From Sphingomonas oryzagri (GTDB lineage: Bacteria > Pseudomonadota > Alphaproteobacteria > Sphingomonadales > Sphingomonadaceae): a stretch of DNA of 64,000 nt. Below the pieces are notes generated by a model. That model searched no databases. It was given only the letters and a program-made list of their open reading frames with translations, and was not told where the DNA came from. The DNA is taken from the NCBI RefSeq assembly GCF_029906645.1, contig NZ_JARYGZ010000001.1:1793208-1857207 (forward strand). The letters run 5' to 3'. Made by a program: the position numbers and the translations under genes. Below are positions 36,196-44,920 of the stretch, one piece after another (position 1 is the first letter of the stretch; each line of letters opens with the position of its first letter).

Positions 36196-38364
36196 TCAGA
36201 ACTTGAAGCCGGCGCGCACGCCGTAGCGGCGCAGATCGCCGATGATGCCGAGATCGGAGGCCGGAAGCCCCGCCAGCTGCAGCGTCGTCTTCTCGATATA
36301 GCTCTCGAAATAATGCTTGTTCAGGATGTTGTTGGCGAACACCGCGAATTCGAACGGGCCGGTGTGGTAGGTGATCGAACCGTTGACCAGCGCATAGGGC
36401 CGCAGGATGGTCGGCGTCGTCTGGTTGAGCGTCGCGGCGAGGCGGCTGCCCTTGCCTGAGACGCCCGCGCTGAACGTCACCGTATCGTCGCCGCCCACCT
36501 TCACGACGTAGTCGGTGTTCAGATTGTAGGTCCAGTCGGGCTGGAAGGTCAGCCGGTCGCTGGAGAGCGTGCGGCCGGTCACCTCGGTATATTCCGAACT
36601 GTCGATCAGGCGCGAGTGCATGTAGGTCAGGCTGCCGGAGATGGTCCAGGCGCTGATCGGACGCAGCCGCGCCTCCAGCTCGGCGCCGTAGCCGTGGACG
36701 TGGCCGGCGTTGAGATCGACCGTGACGAGGCCGCCACCCGCCGCCGGCGCGACGCTGTTGAGGCCGATATAGTGGCGATAGTCGTTGTAGAAGACGTCGC
36801 CGGACAGGGTCAGCAGGCGCGAGGCATATTTGGTGCCCACCTCGTACGTCCAGGCGGAATCGCCGCGATAGGTGCGGGTCGGCGCGGTCGGCGCGTTGAA
36901 GCCGCCGCCGCGATAGCCGCGCGACACCGAGGCGTAGCTCATCAGATGCTGGTCCCAGTGCCGGGTGAGCGTGAAGCGCGGCTCGACCTGGTTGGACTTG
37001 ATCTGCGCCGGATCGACCGGGCCGCCGAGCGTAAGCGGGCCGCCCGCCGTCGGGATGGTCTGGTACAGGCTGCCCGTCGCGGTGCGGTTCTCATGGTCGT
37101 AGCGCAGACCGAGCGCCACTTCCCACGCCGCGCTGGGCTTCCAGAAGACCGTGCCGAAGGCGGCATAGGTGTCGCCGACGCGGCGATCGGTCGAATTGCT
37201 GGTGACGCCCAGGATCTTGATGTTGGTGAACCCCTCGGTCGCCAGCGTCTCGTGGCTGTAGAACAGGCCGAAGAGCGTGGAGATCGTGTCGCTCGCCTTG
37301 GTGTCGAAGCGCAGCTCGACCGTCTTGGTGCCGAGCCGGTCGCGGCCCGCCTGGCGCACCGCGTCGAGCGGGCCGAAATCGCCGTCGGTGTCGGGCGCGT
37401 TGCTGGTGCGGCCGTCATAGGCGCCGATCAGCGTCACCTTGGTGTTGATCGCGTCGATCGGCGTCTCGATCTTCGCGTTCACGCCGTAATAGCGGTAGTT
37501 GGTGATGCCGAGCGTGTTGAAATTGTTGAGCCGCGAATAATCGGTCGGCCCGCTCACCCAGGCGTAGGGCACGTTGGTGCCGACGATGTAATCGTAGTAG
37601 CCGTTGAGCGTGACGGTCACGTCCTCGGTCGGCTCGGCGCGAACGGTGGTGTTGACCGAAGTCGTCTGGAAGCGGTTGGAATCGCCCCCGATCGTGCTGT
37701 TCCTGATGAAGCCGTCCTGCTCGCGGTGCGAGGCGGCGACGCGGACCTGCAGCTTGTCCTTGATCACCGGGCCGGAGACCGAGCCGGAGATCAGCCAGCT
37801 GTCGTCCGGCCCGGCATAGCTCGCCTGGCCGGCCGCCTCGAAATCGTTGCTCGGCTGGCGGGTGATGACGTTGATCGCGCCGCCCAGCGTGTTCTTGCCG
37901 TAGAGCGTGCCCTGCGGCCCGCGCAGCACCTCGATCCGCTCAACGTCGAGCAGCGGGTTGTTCAGGTAGGCGGTGTTCGGGCGATAGATGCCGTCGATGA
38001 ACAGGCCGACGCCCGGCTGCACGGTCTGCACCAGCGTCACGCCGACGCCGCGGATCGAGACGAAGGCGCGGCCCGCGCCGTCCGAACTGATGTTGAGGCC
38101 CGGCGACAGCGACGCCGCCTCGCGCACCGAATTGATGTTGCGCTTGATCAGCGTGTCGCCGGAGATGGCGGTGACCGCGACCGGTACGTCCAGCAGGGTC
38201 TCTGCGCGCTTGCGGGCGGTGACCACGATATCGCCGGTGGCGGCTGCCTCGGCGGCGGCCGGTGCCGTGTCCGGATCCGGCGTGCCCTGCGCGGCGGCGA
38301 CCGCGCCGGTCGCCCAGCCCGCCGCCAATATGGAGCCCGCCAGCAGGGTTGCGAAACGCACCAT
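36196..38364 (-). CDS. TonB-dependent receptor of the hydroxy-acid locus
   Basis: 722 residues with signal peptide ending near residue 25 (ATGAVAAAQG). TonB box region GDIVVTARKRAE; plug elements LLDVPVAVTAISGDTL, FVSIRGVGVTLVQ and IEVLRGPQGTLYGKNTLGGAINV; barrel ending YGVRAGFKF with terminal Phe. It shares the subtype of the receptor at 15447. It heads a unit with the FAD-linked oxidase, and its promoter region carries two copies of the same palindrome that precedes the GntR operon. Import of an aromatic or organic acid is inferred. Confidence 0.95.
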   Translation of the reverse strand: MVRFATLLAGSILAAGWATGAVAAAQGTPDPDTAPAAAEAAATGDIVVTARKRAETLLDVPVAVTAISGDTLIKRNINSVREAASLSPGLNISSDGAGRAFVSIRGVGVTLVQTVQPGVGLFIDGIYRPNTAYLNNPLLDVERIEVLRGPQGTLYGKNTLGGAINVITRQPSNDFEAAGQASYAGPDDSWLISGSVSGPVIKDKLQVRVAASHREQDGFIRNSTIGGDSNRFQTTSVNTTVRAEPTEDVTVTLNGYYDYIVGTNVPYAWVSGPTDYSRLNNFNTLGITNYRYYGVNAKIETPIDAINTKVTLIGAYDGRTSNAPDTDGDFGPLDAVRQAGRDRLGTKTVELRFDTKASDTISTLFGLFYSHETLATEGFTNIKILGVTSNSTDRRVGDTYAAFGTVFWKPSAAWEVALGLRYDHENRTATGSLYQTIPTAGGPLTLGGPVDPAQIKSNQVEPRFTLTRHWDQHLMSYASVSRGYRGGGFNAPTAPTRTYRGDSAWTYEVGTKYASRLLTLSGDVFYNDYRHYIGLNSVAPAAGGGLVTVDLNAGHVHGYGAELEARLRPISAWTISGSLTYMHSRLIDSSEYTEVTGRTLSSDRLTFQPDWTYNLNTDYVVKVGGDDTVTFSAGVSGKGSRLAATLNQTTPTILRPYALVNGSITYHTGPFEFAVFANNILNKHYFESYIEKTTLQLAGLPASDLGIIGDLRRYGVRAGFKF

Positions 38365-38411
38365 CAGAAATCCCCTCTCATGCCGCCGGGTTTTCCCGGC
38401 TTGAAGGCAAA

Positions 38412-38440
38412 GCTATCAGACAGGTTTCCTATCTGAAAGG
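38412..38440. promoter_or_regulatory. Operator pair before the TonB receptor gene
   Basis: GCTATCAGACAGG (38412-38424) and CCTATCTGAAAGG (38428-38440) match the CCTATCNGAYAGG pattern at 34751-34784; centres are 16 bases apart. On the minus strand TTGCAC lies 17 bases before ATAGGA, so the sites overlap the presumed -10 and start point, a repressor position. Confidence 0.6.
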
Positions 38441-38482
38441 TAGACGTTTGTGCAAATCCGCACGGCCATTTAGCCGATCATC

Positions 38483-39961
38483 TCAGGAGCAATAAGGCGC
38501 GGCGGGCAAGGGTGCCTCGGTCGTGGCCTCGTCCTGCTCCAGCCGACGGACCCAGGGCTTATCCGCGCTGTATTCCGGCCAGGCGAGTCCACCGTCGCGG
38601 GCGAAGCCGACCCAGATGGCGTGGATGCGCTTCGCCAGATCGGCGGGCGGTCTCGGGCCGACGAAGCCTTCCTCCCCCGTGCAGCAGGCGATCGTGTCGA
38701 ACACGAAGGGCAGGTCGATCGCATGGCAGGCGCCCAGCTCGCCGCCGAAAATGGGCGAGCGCCAGCCGAGTTCGTAGAAATGCGTCCTGCCCCGATGCGC
38801 GGCCGCGAACGCACGCGCCGGCTGGCGGAAGACCAGATCGCTCAGCGCCTCGGTGAAAGCATCGCCCGCCTTGCGCCTGCCCATTCCGTAGGCCTTCAGG
38901 ATCGCGCGCGCCTTCGGCACCTTGCCACGCAGGATGAACCAGGCGAGCAGCCGCCCTATCCTGGCCTTCACGCCGGTCGGCACGAAATAGAGGTTCATCT
39001 CCTCGGCATTGGTGCCGATCAGCAGTTCCACCTCGGCGCCGGCTCCCTTTGCAAGCGCATCGAGCGGATGCTCGGGAAGCACGTCGTCGCCGAACACGGG
39101 CAGGAAGCGGGAGAGACCATATGCCGGCTCGCGCCCCTGCCCGTCGCGCAGATCGATCCGGGTGGTGGGAGCCTGCACCGTCTGCTGGTGCGGGATCCAT
39201 TGTGCGGGTGACAGCGTGGCGAACCCATCGACGTCCGGCGTCACCCCGGCGAGCTTGGCCAGCTTCGCCGTCGCCCGCCGCGCCACCGCGATCGGCCGCA
39301 CCATCGATCCATGGCCGCTCTCGACGATCGCGCGGCGGAACAGGCCCTTGGCGAGCGGCGAGGCGATCAGGCAGCCGATCGACATCGCGCCGGCGGATTC
39401 ACCGAAAACGGTGATATTGGCGGGATCGCCACCGAACGCCGCGATATTCTTCTGCACCCAGCGCAGCGCCGCGATCTGGTCGCGCAGGCCTAGGTTGGTC
39501 GGGGCGCCCGGCAGCGCCAGCCAGCCCTCCACGCCCAGCCGATAGTTGATCGACACCAGCACCACACCCGATCGCGCGAAGGCGGTGCCGTCGGTCACCT
39601 GCGCGTCGTTGCTCCCGCCGACGAAGGCGCCGCCGTGGATGAACACCATGACCGGCGCGGCGATCGCATCCTCTGGCGCCCAGATGTTGGCCTGCAGGAA
39701 ATCATCACCCTCGCGCCAGCCGGCACCGATCAAGGGCACGATGTCGAGACCCGGAAAGGCCGGCGTTTTCGCCTGCGGCGCAGTCGGTCCAGGCGAGGAT
39801 ACGTCGCGGACGCCTTCCCACGCCGGATAGGGCTGCGGCGCGGCGAAACGACGCTCGCCCAAGGGGGACGCGGCATAAGGCACGCCCAGGAAGCGCCTCA
39901 CACCGCCCTCGCTCACGCCTTTCAGCCCGCCTTCGGCCACCGTCGCCAGCGCCTCGCCCAT
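38483..39961 (-). CDS. Type-B carboxylesterase/lipase
   Basis: 492 residues with the alpha/beta-hydrolase fold of carboxylesterases. Family landmarks: RRFLGVPYAASPLGERRF near the start, oxyanion PVMVFIHGGAFVGGS, nucleophile elbow FGESAGAMS, acid residue region in GTNAEEMNLYF, and late His in LGACHAIDLPFVFDT. No clear signal peptide is seen, so it is probably cytoplasmic. It hydrolyses esters of unknown type. It diverges from a GH130 gene 147 bases away, suggesting removal of ester groups from sugars as one option. Confidence 0.93.
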   Translation of the reverse strand: MGEALATVAEGGLKGVSEGGVRRFLGVPYAASPLGERRFAAPQPYPAWEGVRDVSSPGPTAPQAKTPAFPGLDIVPLIGAGWREGDDFLQANIWAPEDAIAAPVMVFIHGGAFVGGSNDAQVTDGTAFARSGVVLVSINYRLGVEGWLALPGAPTNLGLRDQIAALRWVQKNIAAFGGDPANITVFGESAGAMSIGCLIASPLAKGLFRRAIVESGHGSMVRPIAVARRATAKLAKLAGVTPDVDGFATLSPAQWIPHQQTVQAPTTRIDLRDGQGREPAYGLSRFLPVFGDDVLPEHPLDALAKGAGAEVELLIGTNAEEMNLYFVPTGVKARIGRLLAWFILRGKVPKARAILKAYGMGRRKAGDAFTEALSDLVFRQPARAFAAAHRGRTHFYELGWRSPIFGGELGACHAIDLPFVFDTIACCTGEEGFVGPRPPADLAKRIHAIWVGFARDGGLAWPEYSADKPWVRRLEQDEATTEAPLPAAPYCS

Positions 39962-40108
39962 GCCCGTCTCCTGCCTTTATCCTTGCCTTCCAGATAGAAG
40001 ACCGACGCACGCAGGCAATCGCGCGGACTTTGCCGCGCGGCACTCCGTGTTGATGGAACCTTGCCCCGCCACCCGCGTCTCGGCTGCGTAGCGAAGGGGA
40101 TGCCCACC

Positions 40109-41392
40109 ATGAGCCGAAGCCTGTTCCAGCACAGCCGCCTGCACGTCCGGCCGGACCCGTCTCGCACCGTGATCCGTCCCTTCTCGCCCTCCTACCCCGA
40201 TCCCTTCCGCGACGACGAGCATCCCCGCACACGCAAGATCGTCGAGCGCATCCTGGCGCTCGGCGAGGAGGATATCGGGCGCAAGTGCGCGATGGCGCTC
40301 GACGCGCTGGGCGGGCGCCACCGCAATGTCGAGGAGACGCTGCTGCGTCGCTACGACGAGATACGCGAGCAGCTGCCGATCTGCGACGAGGCTTCCGACA
40401 AGGGGCGCCTCGTCATCGGCGCCTATTTCAGCGAGGAATACAGCTTCGAGGCCGCCGCTTTGTTCAACCCGAGCATGGTCGTCCACCCGGAGCATGAAGA
40501 CGACGGATCGGGCGCCGTGCGCTTCCTGATGTCGCTGCGCGGCATCGGCGAGGGCCATATCTCGTCAGTCACCTTTCGCACCGGGCGGTGGTCCGAGAAA
40601 GACGGCTTCGCGCTGGACGATGCCAGCCCGCAGGCGGTCTCGCCGCGCATCGAAAAGGTCAATGGCGACGGATCGACCTGCATCGTCTGCGAAGGCAGCG
40701 AGGACGTGTCCGAGACGGTGCTCTTCCCCGTCACCGACAGCCAGCGGCAGGGCATCGAGGATCTGCGCCTGTGCCGCTTCGTCGAGGATGACGGCGAGGT
40801 GAAATATTACGGCACCTACACCGCCTTCGACGGCCGCGATGCCCGTTCCGAGTTGCTGCGCGGCACCGGTTTCAAGAGCTTCGAGGTCAGCCCGCTCACC
40901 GGATCGGCGGCGGCGGCGAAGGGCATGGCCCTGTTCCCGCGCAAGATCGGCGGCCGCTACGTGATGCTCGGCCGGCAGGACAATGAGAATATCTGGCTGC
41001 TGGAATCGGACGATCTCCACCATTGGGACGGCGGCGCCAAGCTGATCGAGCCGCGCTTCTCTTGGGAATTCGCGCAGATGGGCAATTGCGGATCGCCGAT
41101 GGAGATCGACGAGGGCTGGCTGGTCATCACCCACGGCGTCGGCATGGCGCGCACCTATTGCCTGGGCGCCGCCCTGCTCGATCGCGACGATCCTTCGAAG
41201 GTGCTCAAGCGCACTGCCCAGCCGATCCTGAAGCCCAGCGCCAAGGAACGCGACGGCTACGTGCCCAACGTCGTCTACAGCTGCGGCGGCATGGTGCACG
41301 GGCGCACCCTGCTGCTGCCCTACGGCGTCGCCGACAATTTCGCGAGCTTCGCCAGCTGCCCGATCGACGATCTGCTGGCGCGGATGAGTTGA
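40109..41392 (+). CDS. GH130 family glycoside phosphorylase/hydrolase
   Basis: 427 residues from ATG 40109, chosen because AAGGGG lies 9 bases upstream; an ATG nine bases earlier would sit right on that site. The five-bladed propeller family is recognised by FVEDDGEVKYYGTYTAFDGR, GRQDNENIWLLESDDLHHW and the ending region VPNVVYSCGGMVHGRTLLLPYGVAD. GH130 enzymes phosphorolyse or hydrolyse beta-mannosides; the catalytic Asp lies in the first part, but I cannot tell which activity this one has. No signal peptide is seen, so it acts in the cytoplasm. Confidence 0.88.
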   Translation: MSRSLFQHSRLHVRPDPSRTVIRPFSPSYPDPFRDDEHPRTRKIVERILALGEEDIGRKCAMALDALGGRHRNVEETLLRRYDEIREQLPICDEASDKGRLVIGAYFSEEYSFEAAALFNPSMVVHPEHEDDGSGAVRFLMSLRGIGEGHISSVTFRTGRWSEKDGFALDDASPQAVSPRIEKVNGDGSTCIVCEGSEDVSETVLFPVTDSQRQGIEDLRLCRFVEDDGEVKYYGTYTAFDGRDARSELLRGTGFKSFEVSPLTGSAAAAKGMALFPRKIGGRYVMLGRQDNENIWLLESDDLHHWDGGAKLIEPRFSWEFAQMGNCGSPMEIDEGWLVITHGVGMARTYCLGAALLDRDDPSKVLKRTAQPILKPSAKERDGYVPNVVYSCGGMVHGRTLLLPYGVADNFASFASCPIDDLLARMS

Positions 41393-41396
41393 CCTC

Positions 41397-41435
41397 TCAT
41401 CCTCCCCCTCCCCGCGCTTTGCGCAGGGAGGATGA
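41397..41435. repeat. Palindromic element after the GH130 gene
   Basis: TCATCCTCCC (41397-41406) and GGGAGGATGA (41426-41435) are perfect 10-base inverted arms enclosing a second small dyad GCGCTTTGCGC. It starts 5 bases after the GH130 stop. It resembles short palindromic repeats between genes; it could also act as a transcript end. Confidence 0.5.
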
Positions 41436-41523
41436 CGTATTCGTTCGACGAACGGCCATTCCGGTTCGACCGGGGCACGAAAGCCCGATGCCCCGTTAAG
41501 CCTTGCGCGTTATGCACTGGGCC

Positions 41524-42762
41524 ATGTCGAACGAGGACGCCGTCATCCCCCGCCCCTCGCCGCGGATCGTCCTGCTGTCGATCGCGGTGTTCTGGCTGCT
41601 CTATTTCACGATCTGGTCGCTGCGCGCCACCGTGGTCTACAATAACGGCCACACGATGCTCACCGCCCGCGCGATCGTCTCGGCGGCGAGCGCGGGCGTC
41701 ACCCTGATCTTCTACCTCGTGATGAGCAGCTGCAATACGGCGCGATTGGGGCGCGGCATGGTCCTGGCGGCTCTGCTCTCGCTGCCGGCCGCTTTCGCCT
41801 ACGCGACCATCAACTGGTACGTGTTCGATCATCTGGCCGACAAGAAGCCGATGTCTTGGAACTGGACGCCACCCGCCAAGACGGCCTCGCCCGTGGTGCC
41901 GTTCGATCCCAAGGACGCGCGGGTGATCGTCTCCACCAACAGCGTGACCCACCAGCAATCGGTCGTCATCGTCCCGCCGCCGCCCCCTCCCCCATCGGTC
42001 GGCACCATGCCGGACGACGAGGAGGAGACGCCGCTGATGGGTATCGCCGATCAGGCGGGCAACGGCTATTTCTTCTTCGTCGCCTGGGCCGCCATCTACC
42101 TCGCGCTCTGCTACGCGGCGCGGATGGGCGCGCTGGAGCGGCGCACAGCCGAACTGCGCGCCGCCGCCCAGTCGGCCGAGTTGCGCGCGCTCCGCTATCA
42201 GGTGAACCCGCATTTCCTGTTCAACACGCTGAACTCGCTCTCCTCGCTGGTGATGACGGGCAAGAAGGGCGAGGCGGAGCGGATGATCCTGAACCTCTCC
42301 ACCTTCTTCCGCACCAGCCTGACCGGCGATCCCACCGAGGACGTGCCGCTGTCGGAGGAGATCACCCTCCAGCGCCTCTATCTCGATATCGAGACGGTGC
42401 GCTTCCCCGAACGGCTGATCGCGCAGATCGAGGTGCCGGAGATATTGCGCAACGCCTGCGTGCCGGGGCTGATCCTCCAGCCGCTCGTCGAGAACGCCGT
42501 GAAATACGGCGTATCGCGCGCGCGGCGGCCCGTGACGATCCGCATCCACGCCAGCGCCGAGGCGGAGGTGCTGCGCCTCTCCGTCGAGGATGATGGCGAT
42601 CCCGTCGGCGGAACCGAAGGCGGCACCGGCGTGGGCCTGCGCAACGTGCGCGACCGGCTGGCCGCGCGCTTCGGCGATGCCGCGCACTGCCATTGGGGTC
42701 CGCGCGCGGGCGGCGGCTTCGCCGTGCGCATCACGTTGCCGCTGGTGCGCCATGGCTGCTGA
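41524..42762 (+). CDS. LytS-type sensor histidine kinase
   Basis: 412 residues from ATG 41524; earlier in-frame ATG 41512 is less likely. Four membrane helices (for example IVLLSIAVFWLLYFTIWSL and GYFFFVAWAAIYLALCYAA) flank a proline-rich loop (VPPPPPPPSVG). The His_kinase domain has LRYQVNPHFLFNTLNSL with H230, followed by an HATPase domain (LILQPLVENAVKYGVSRA, GGTGVGLRNVRDRLAARFG). It overlaps its LytTR response regulator gene by 11 bases. The sensed signal is unknown. Confidence 0.93.
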   Translation: MSNEDAVIPRPSPRIVLLSIAVFWLLYFTIWSLRATVVYNNGHTMLTARAIVSAASAGVTLIFYLVMSSCNTARLGRGMVLAALLSLPAAFAYATINWYVFDHLADKKPMSWNWTPPAKTASPVVPFDPKDARVIVSTNSVTHQQSVVIVPPPPPPPSVGTMPDDEEETPLMGIADQAGNGYFFFVAWAAIYLALCYAARMGALERRTAELRAAAQSAELRALRYQVNPHFLFNTLNSLSSLVMTGKKGEAERMILNLSTFFRTSLTGDPTEDVPLSEEITLQRLYLDIETVRFPERLIAQIEVPEILRNACVPGLILQPLVENAVKYGVSRARRPVTIRIHASAEAEVLRLSVEDDGDPVGGTEGGTGVGLRNVRDRLAARFGDAAHCHWGPRAGGGFAVRITLPLVRHGC

Positions 42763-43501
42763 GCCGCCCAAAAGCCCCCTGCGCACCCTCATCGTCGACG
42801 ACGAGCCGCTCGCGGTCGAGCGCCTCCAGATCCTCTGCGCGCAGACGCCCGGCATCGCACTGGTCGGCACCGCGACCGATGGCGAGGCGGCGCTGCGCAT
42901 GATCGAGGCGCTGGCGCCCGAGATGGTGCTGCTCGACATCGCCATGCCCGGCCTCGACGGCATCGGCGTCGCGCAAGCGCTCGAGGCTAAGGCGGTGCGC
43001 CCCGCCATCATCTTCTGCACCGCGTTCGACCAGTTCGCGGTCGCCGCCTTCGATGTCGCGGCGGTGGATTACCTGCTGAAGCCCGTGGTGCCCGAACGGC
43101 TCGCCAAGGCGGTCGCCCGCGTCACCGAGACATTGCGCGCCACCGAAGCCGCGCCCGAAGCCCAGGCGGAGTGGCTGGAGGAATTCTGGGTGCCCCACCG
43201 CTCCGAGGTGATCCGCGTCTCGGCCGACGACGTCGATCGCATCGAGGCGGAGCGCGATTATATGCGCCTGCACATCGGCGCGCGCAGCTTCCTGCTCCAC
43301 CAGACGATCACCGAGCTGGAGCGGCGGCTCGATCCGGCGCGCTTCATCCGGCTCCACCGATCGGCGATCGTGCGCCGCGCCTTCATCACCCGCCTGCGCC
43401 ACGACGGCCTCGGCACCTGGTTCGCGGTGCTGGCGGACGGCAGCGAGACACGCATTGGCCGCAGCTACCTTCCCGCCGCCAAGACGCTGATCGGGCGCTG
43501 A
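42752..43501 (+). CDS. LytTR family response regulator
   Basis: 249 residues from ATG 42752. The receiver domain has acidic pair VDDEP, phosphoacceptor D62 in VLLDIAMPGLDG, and Lys in DYLLKPV. The C-terminal LytTR DNA-binding domain has EVIRVSADDVDRIEAERDYMRLHIGARSFLL-type sequence, then RFIRLHRSAIVRRAFI and GSETRIGRSYL. It is paired with the overlapping kinase. The pair is common in sphingomonads, with targets that differ from one genome to another. Confidence 0.95.
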   Translation: MAAEPPKSPLRTLIVDDEPLAVERLQILCAQTPGIALVGTATDGEAALRMIEALAPEMVLLDIAMPGLDGIGVAQALEAKAVRPAIIFCTAFDQFAVAAFDVAAVDYLLKPVVPERLAKAVARVTETLRATEAAPEAQAEWLEEFWVPHRSEVIRVSADDVDRIEAERDYMRLHIGARSFLLHQTITELERRLDPARFIRLHRSAIVRRAFITRLRHDGLGTWFAVLADGSETRIGRSYLPAAKTLIGR

Positions 43502-43502
43502 C

Positions 43503-43534
43503 GAAAAAGAACCCCCGGAGGATCGCTCCGGGGG
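43503..43534 (-). terminator. Terminator of the UrcA gene
   Basis: CCCCCGGAG (43512-43520) pairs perfectly with CTCCGGGGG (43526-43534) around a GATCG loop. On the minus strand it is followed by TTCTTTTTC, so it ends the UrcA transcript. It may also stop the convergent LytTR transcript, although no T run follows on plus. Confidence 0.85.
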
Positions 43535-43561
43535 TCAGGGGGACAAACGGGTGGATGCGGG

Positions 43562-43912
43562 TCAGAAGCCGCGCGCGGCGACCTTCACGTCATTGACCGC
43601 GAGCTGGCGGTCTCCGCGCGCCGATGCCATCGCCAGCTGAACCTGCGGCTCGGCGCTCGCCAGCGCGACCTGACGGCAGGCGGCGACGCTGTTCATCAGG
43701 CTCAGGTTGCGCTGGTCGACGTCACCACCGCATACCGCATTCGCGGCGCGGGCGATGCGGCTGTGCAGCCTGGCGACGCCGGCATCGGTGGCGAGATCGA
43801 GATCGGCGAAGCGGACGGTGGTGCTCATCCCGTCGGCAGCCGGCGCCGCGAACGCGGGAGCGGACAGGAGAAGGGCGGCGGAAAGCGCGAACGCGGTGAA
43901 ACGGATAGCCAT
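43562..43912 (-). CDS. UrcA family protein
   Basis: 116 residues. The signal peptide (FTAFALSAALLLSAPAFA) is followed by the UrcA core TTVRFADLDLATDAGVARLHSRIARAANAVC, the family's typical beta-strand and helix with two conserved cysteines (VCGG and AACRQ). It is an exported protein of unknown function found mainly in sphingomonads and Caulobacterales. It has its own terminator and no operon partners. A 202-base gap with no visible gene separates it from the next gene upstream. Confidence 0.93.
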   Translation of the reverse strand: MAIRFTAFALSAALLLSAPAFAAPAADGMSTTVRFADLDLATDAGVARLHSRIARAANAVCGGDVDQRNLSLMNSVAACRQVALASAEPQVQLAMASARGDRQLAVNDVKVAARGF

Positions 43913-44114
43913 GGTCAGTGCTCCTCAAGGGGGCCGGAGCGGTATGTCCCGGCGGATGCGAGGGCGTTGCATCGCCTTCGCTGGAGCCTTGCTAGGAAAT
44001 GGGCCGGCGCCATGCGCGCCGGGTTCGATGGAGGGCGCTCAGCCGTCCATCGACGGCGGTACGGCCTGACCAACAACGGTCTGGGATCGACGAACGACCG
44101 TCACCGAAACGACA

Positions 44115-44756
44115 TCAGCGCGACGGCGCGACGACTCGCAGTGAGGGACGCACGGTGCGTACCGGACGGACCGGCCGCTCCCGGCGATAGGGATAGCGCG
44201 ACAGGCCCGGCCCGCCGTCGATCAGCAGGTCGAGCAGGCGCTGTCCCTCCGCCCATTGCCCCATCCGCGAGCGCGCATTGAGGTGCCCCGCCTCGCCCGT
44301 CTCGACGAAATCGGACACCCACTCGCCGGCGATCTCCCGCGACCAGCCGGGCGACGCGGCCGGATCGTCACGCCCCGCGACCACGATCGAGGGGAAAGGC
44401 AGCATCGCGGTCGGCACCGGCGCGAAATCGGCGAGGCCGGGGTTCCGCGACGGATCGGGCGGCGCGACCAGCAACGCGCCCCGCACCCGCCGCGCCGCGC
44501 TCTTGCCCAGCAGGGCCGCCCACCACGCCACCGCGTGACAGCCCAGCCCATGCGCCACCAGCACCACCGGCCGCCCTGCCCCGCTCACCGCCTGGTCGAT
44601 CCGGCTGAGCCAGACGTTGCGGATCGGCGCATCCCAGCAACCGAGATCGACGCGCGCGCAATCGGGCCGGTCTCGCTCCCAGATCGTCTGCCAGTGGCCG
44701 CGCCCCGAATTGTCGATACCGGGGATCGTCAGGCAGAGAGGCCAATCCGTCGCCAT
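44115..44756 (-). CDS. RBBP9/YdeN-like alpha/beta-hydrolase lacking the nucleophile Ser
   Basis: 213 residues from ATG 44756. The N-terminus LTIPGIDNSGRGHWQTIWE and VLVAHGLGCHAVAWW match the RBBP9/YdeN serine hydrolase family. The nucleophile elbow is normally HSLGC; here residue 70 is Gly (codon GGG), reading HGLGC. The acid (VVAGRDDPA) and His (GEAGHLNARS) positions are intact. The protein may be inactive, a binder, or use another residue. The last ~20 residues are Arg- and Val-rich, beyond the usual domain end. Confidence 0.85.
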   Translation of the reverse strand: MATDWPLCLTIPGIDNSGRGHWQTIWERDRPDCARVDLGCWDAPIRNVWLSRIDQAVSGAGRPVVLVAHGLGCHAVAWWAALLGKSAARRVRGALLVAPPDPSRNPGLADFAPVPTAMLPFPSIVVAGRDDPAASPGWSREIAGEWVSDFVETGEAGHLNARSRMGQWAEGQRLLDLLIDGGPGLSRYPYRRERPVRPVRTVRPSLRVVAPSR

Positions 44757-44891
44757 CGCGAGTCTCCACGCCAAGCCGAAGATGCCAGAGTGACTCGCGC
44801 CGGGCTTCGGGGGCAGTCCCCCGCCCCCGCAATCGTCGCAGGCCAGCCTCCGCCCGGCGCAGAACCGCCGTTGCGCCATTCCCCGTTTAAC

Positions 44892-44920
44892 TTGCTCCGT
44901 TGCGGCCTTGTCGCTATAGG
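44892..44920 (+). promoter_or_regulatory. Promoter of rpsA in a 378-base leader region
   Basis: TTGCTC (44892-44897) and TATAGG (44915-44920) are spaced by 17 bases. The gap 44757-45134 holds no gene I can support; from this promoter the rpsA leader would be about 205 nt. Long structured leaders before rpsA carry S1 autoregulation in other bacteria, but no known motif is recognised here. Confidence 0.55.
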
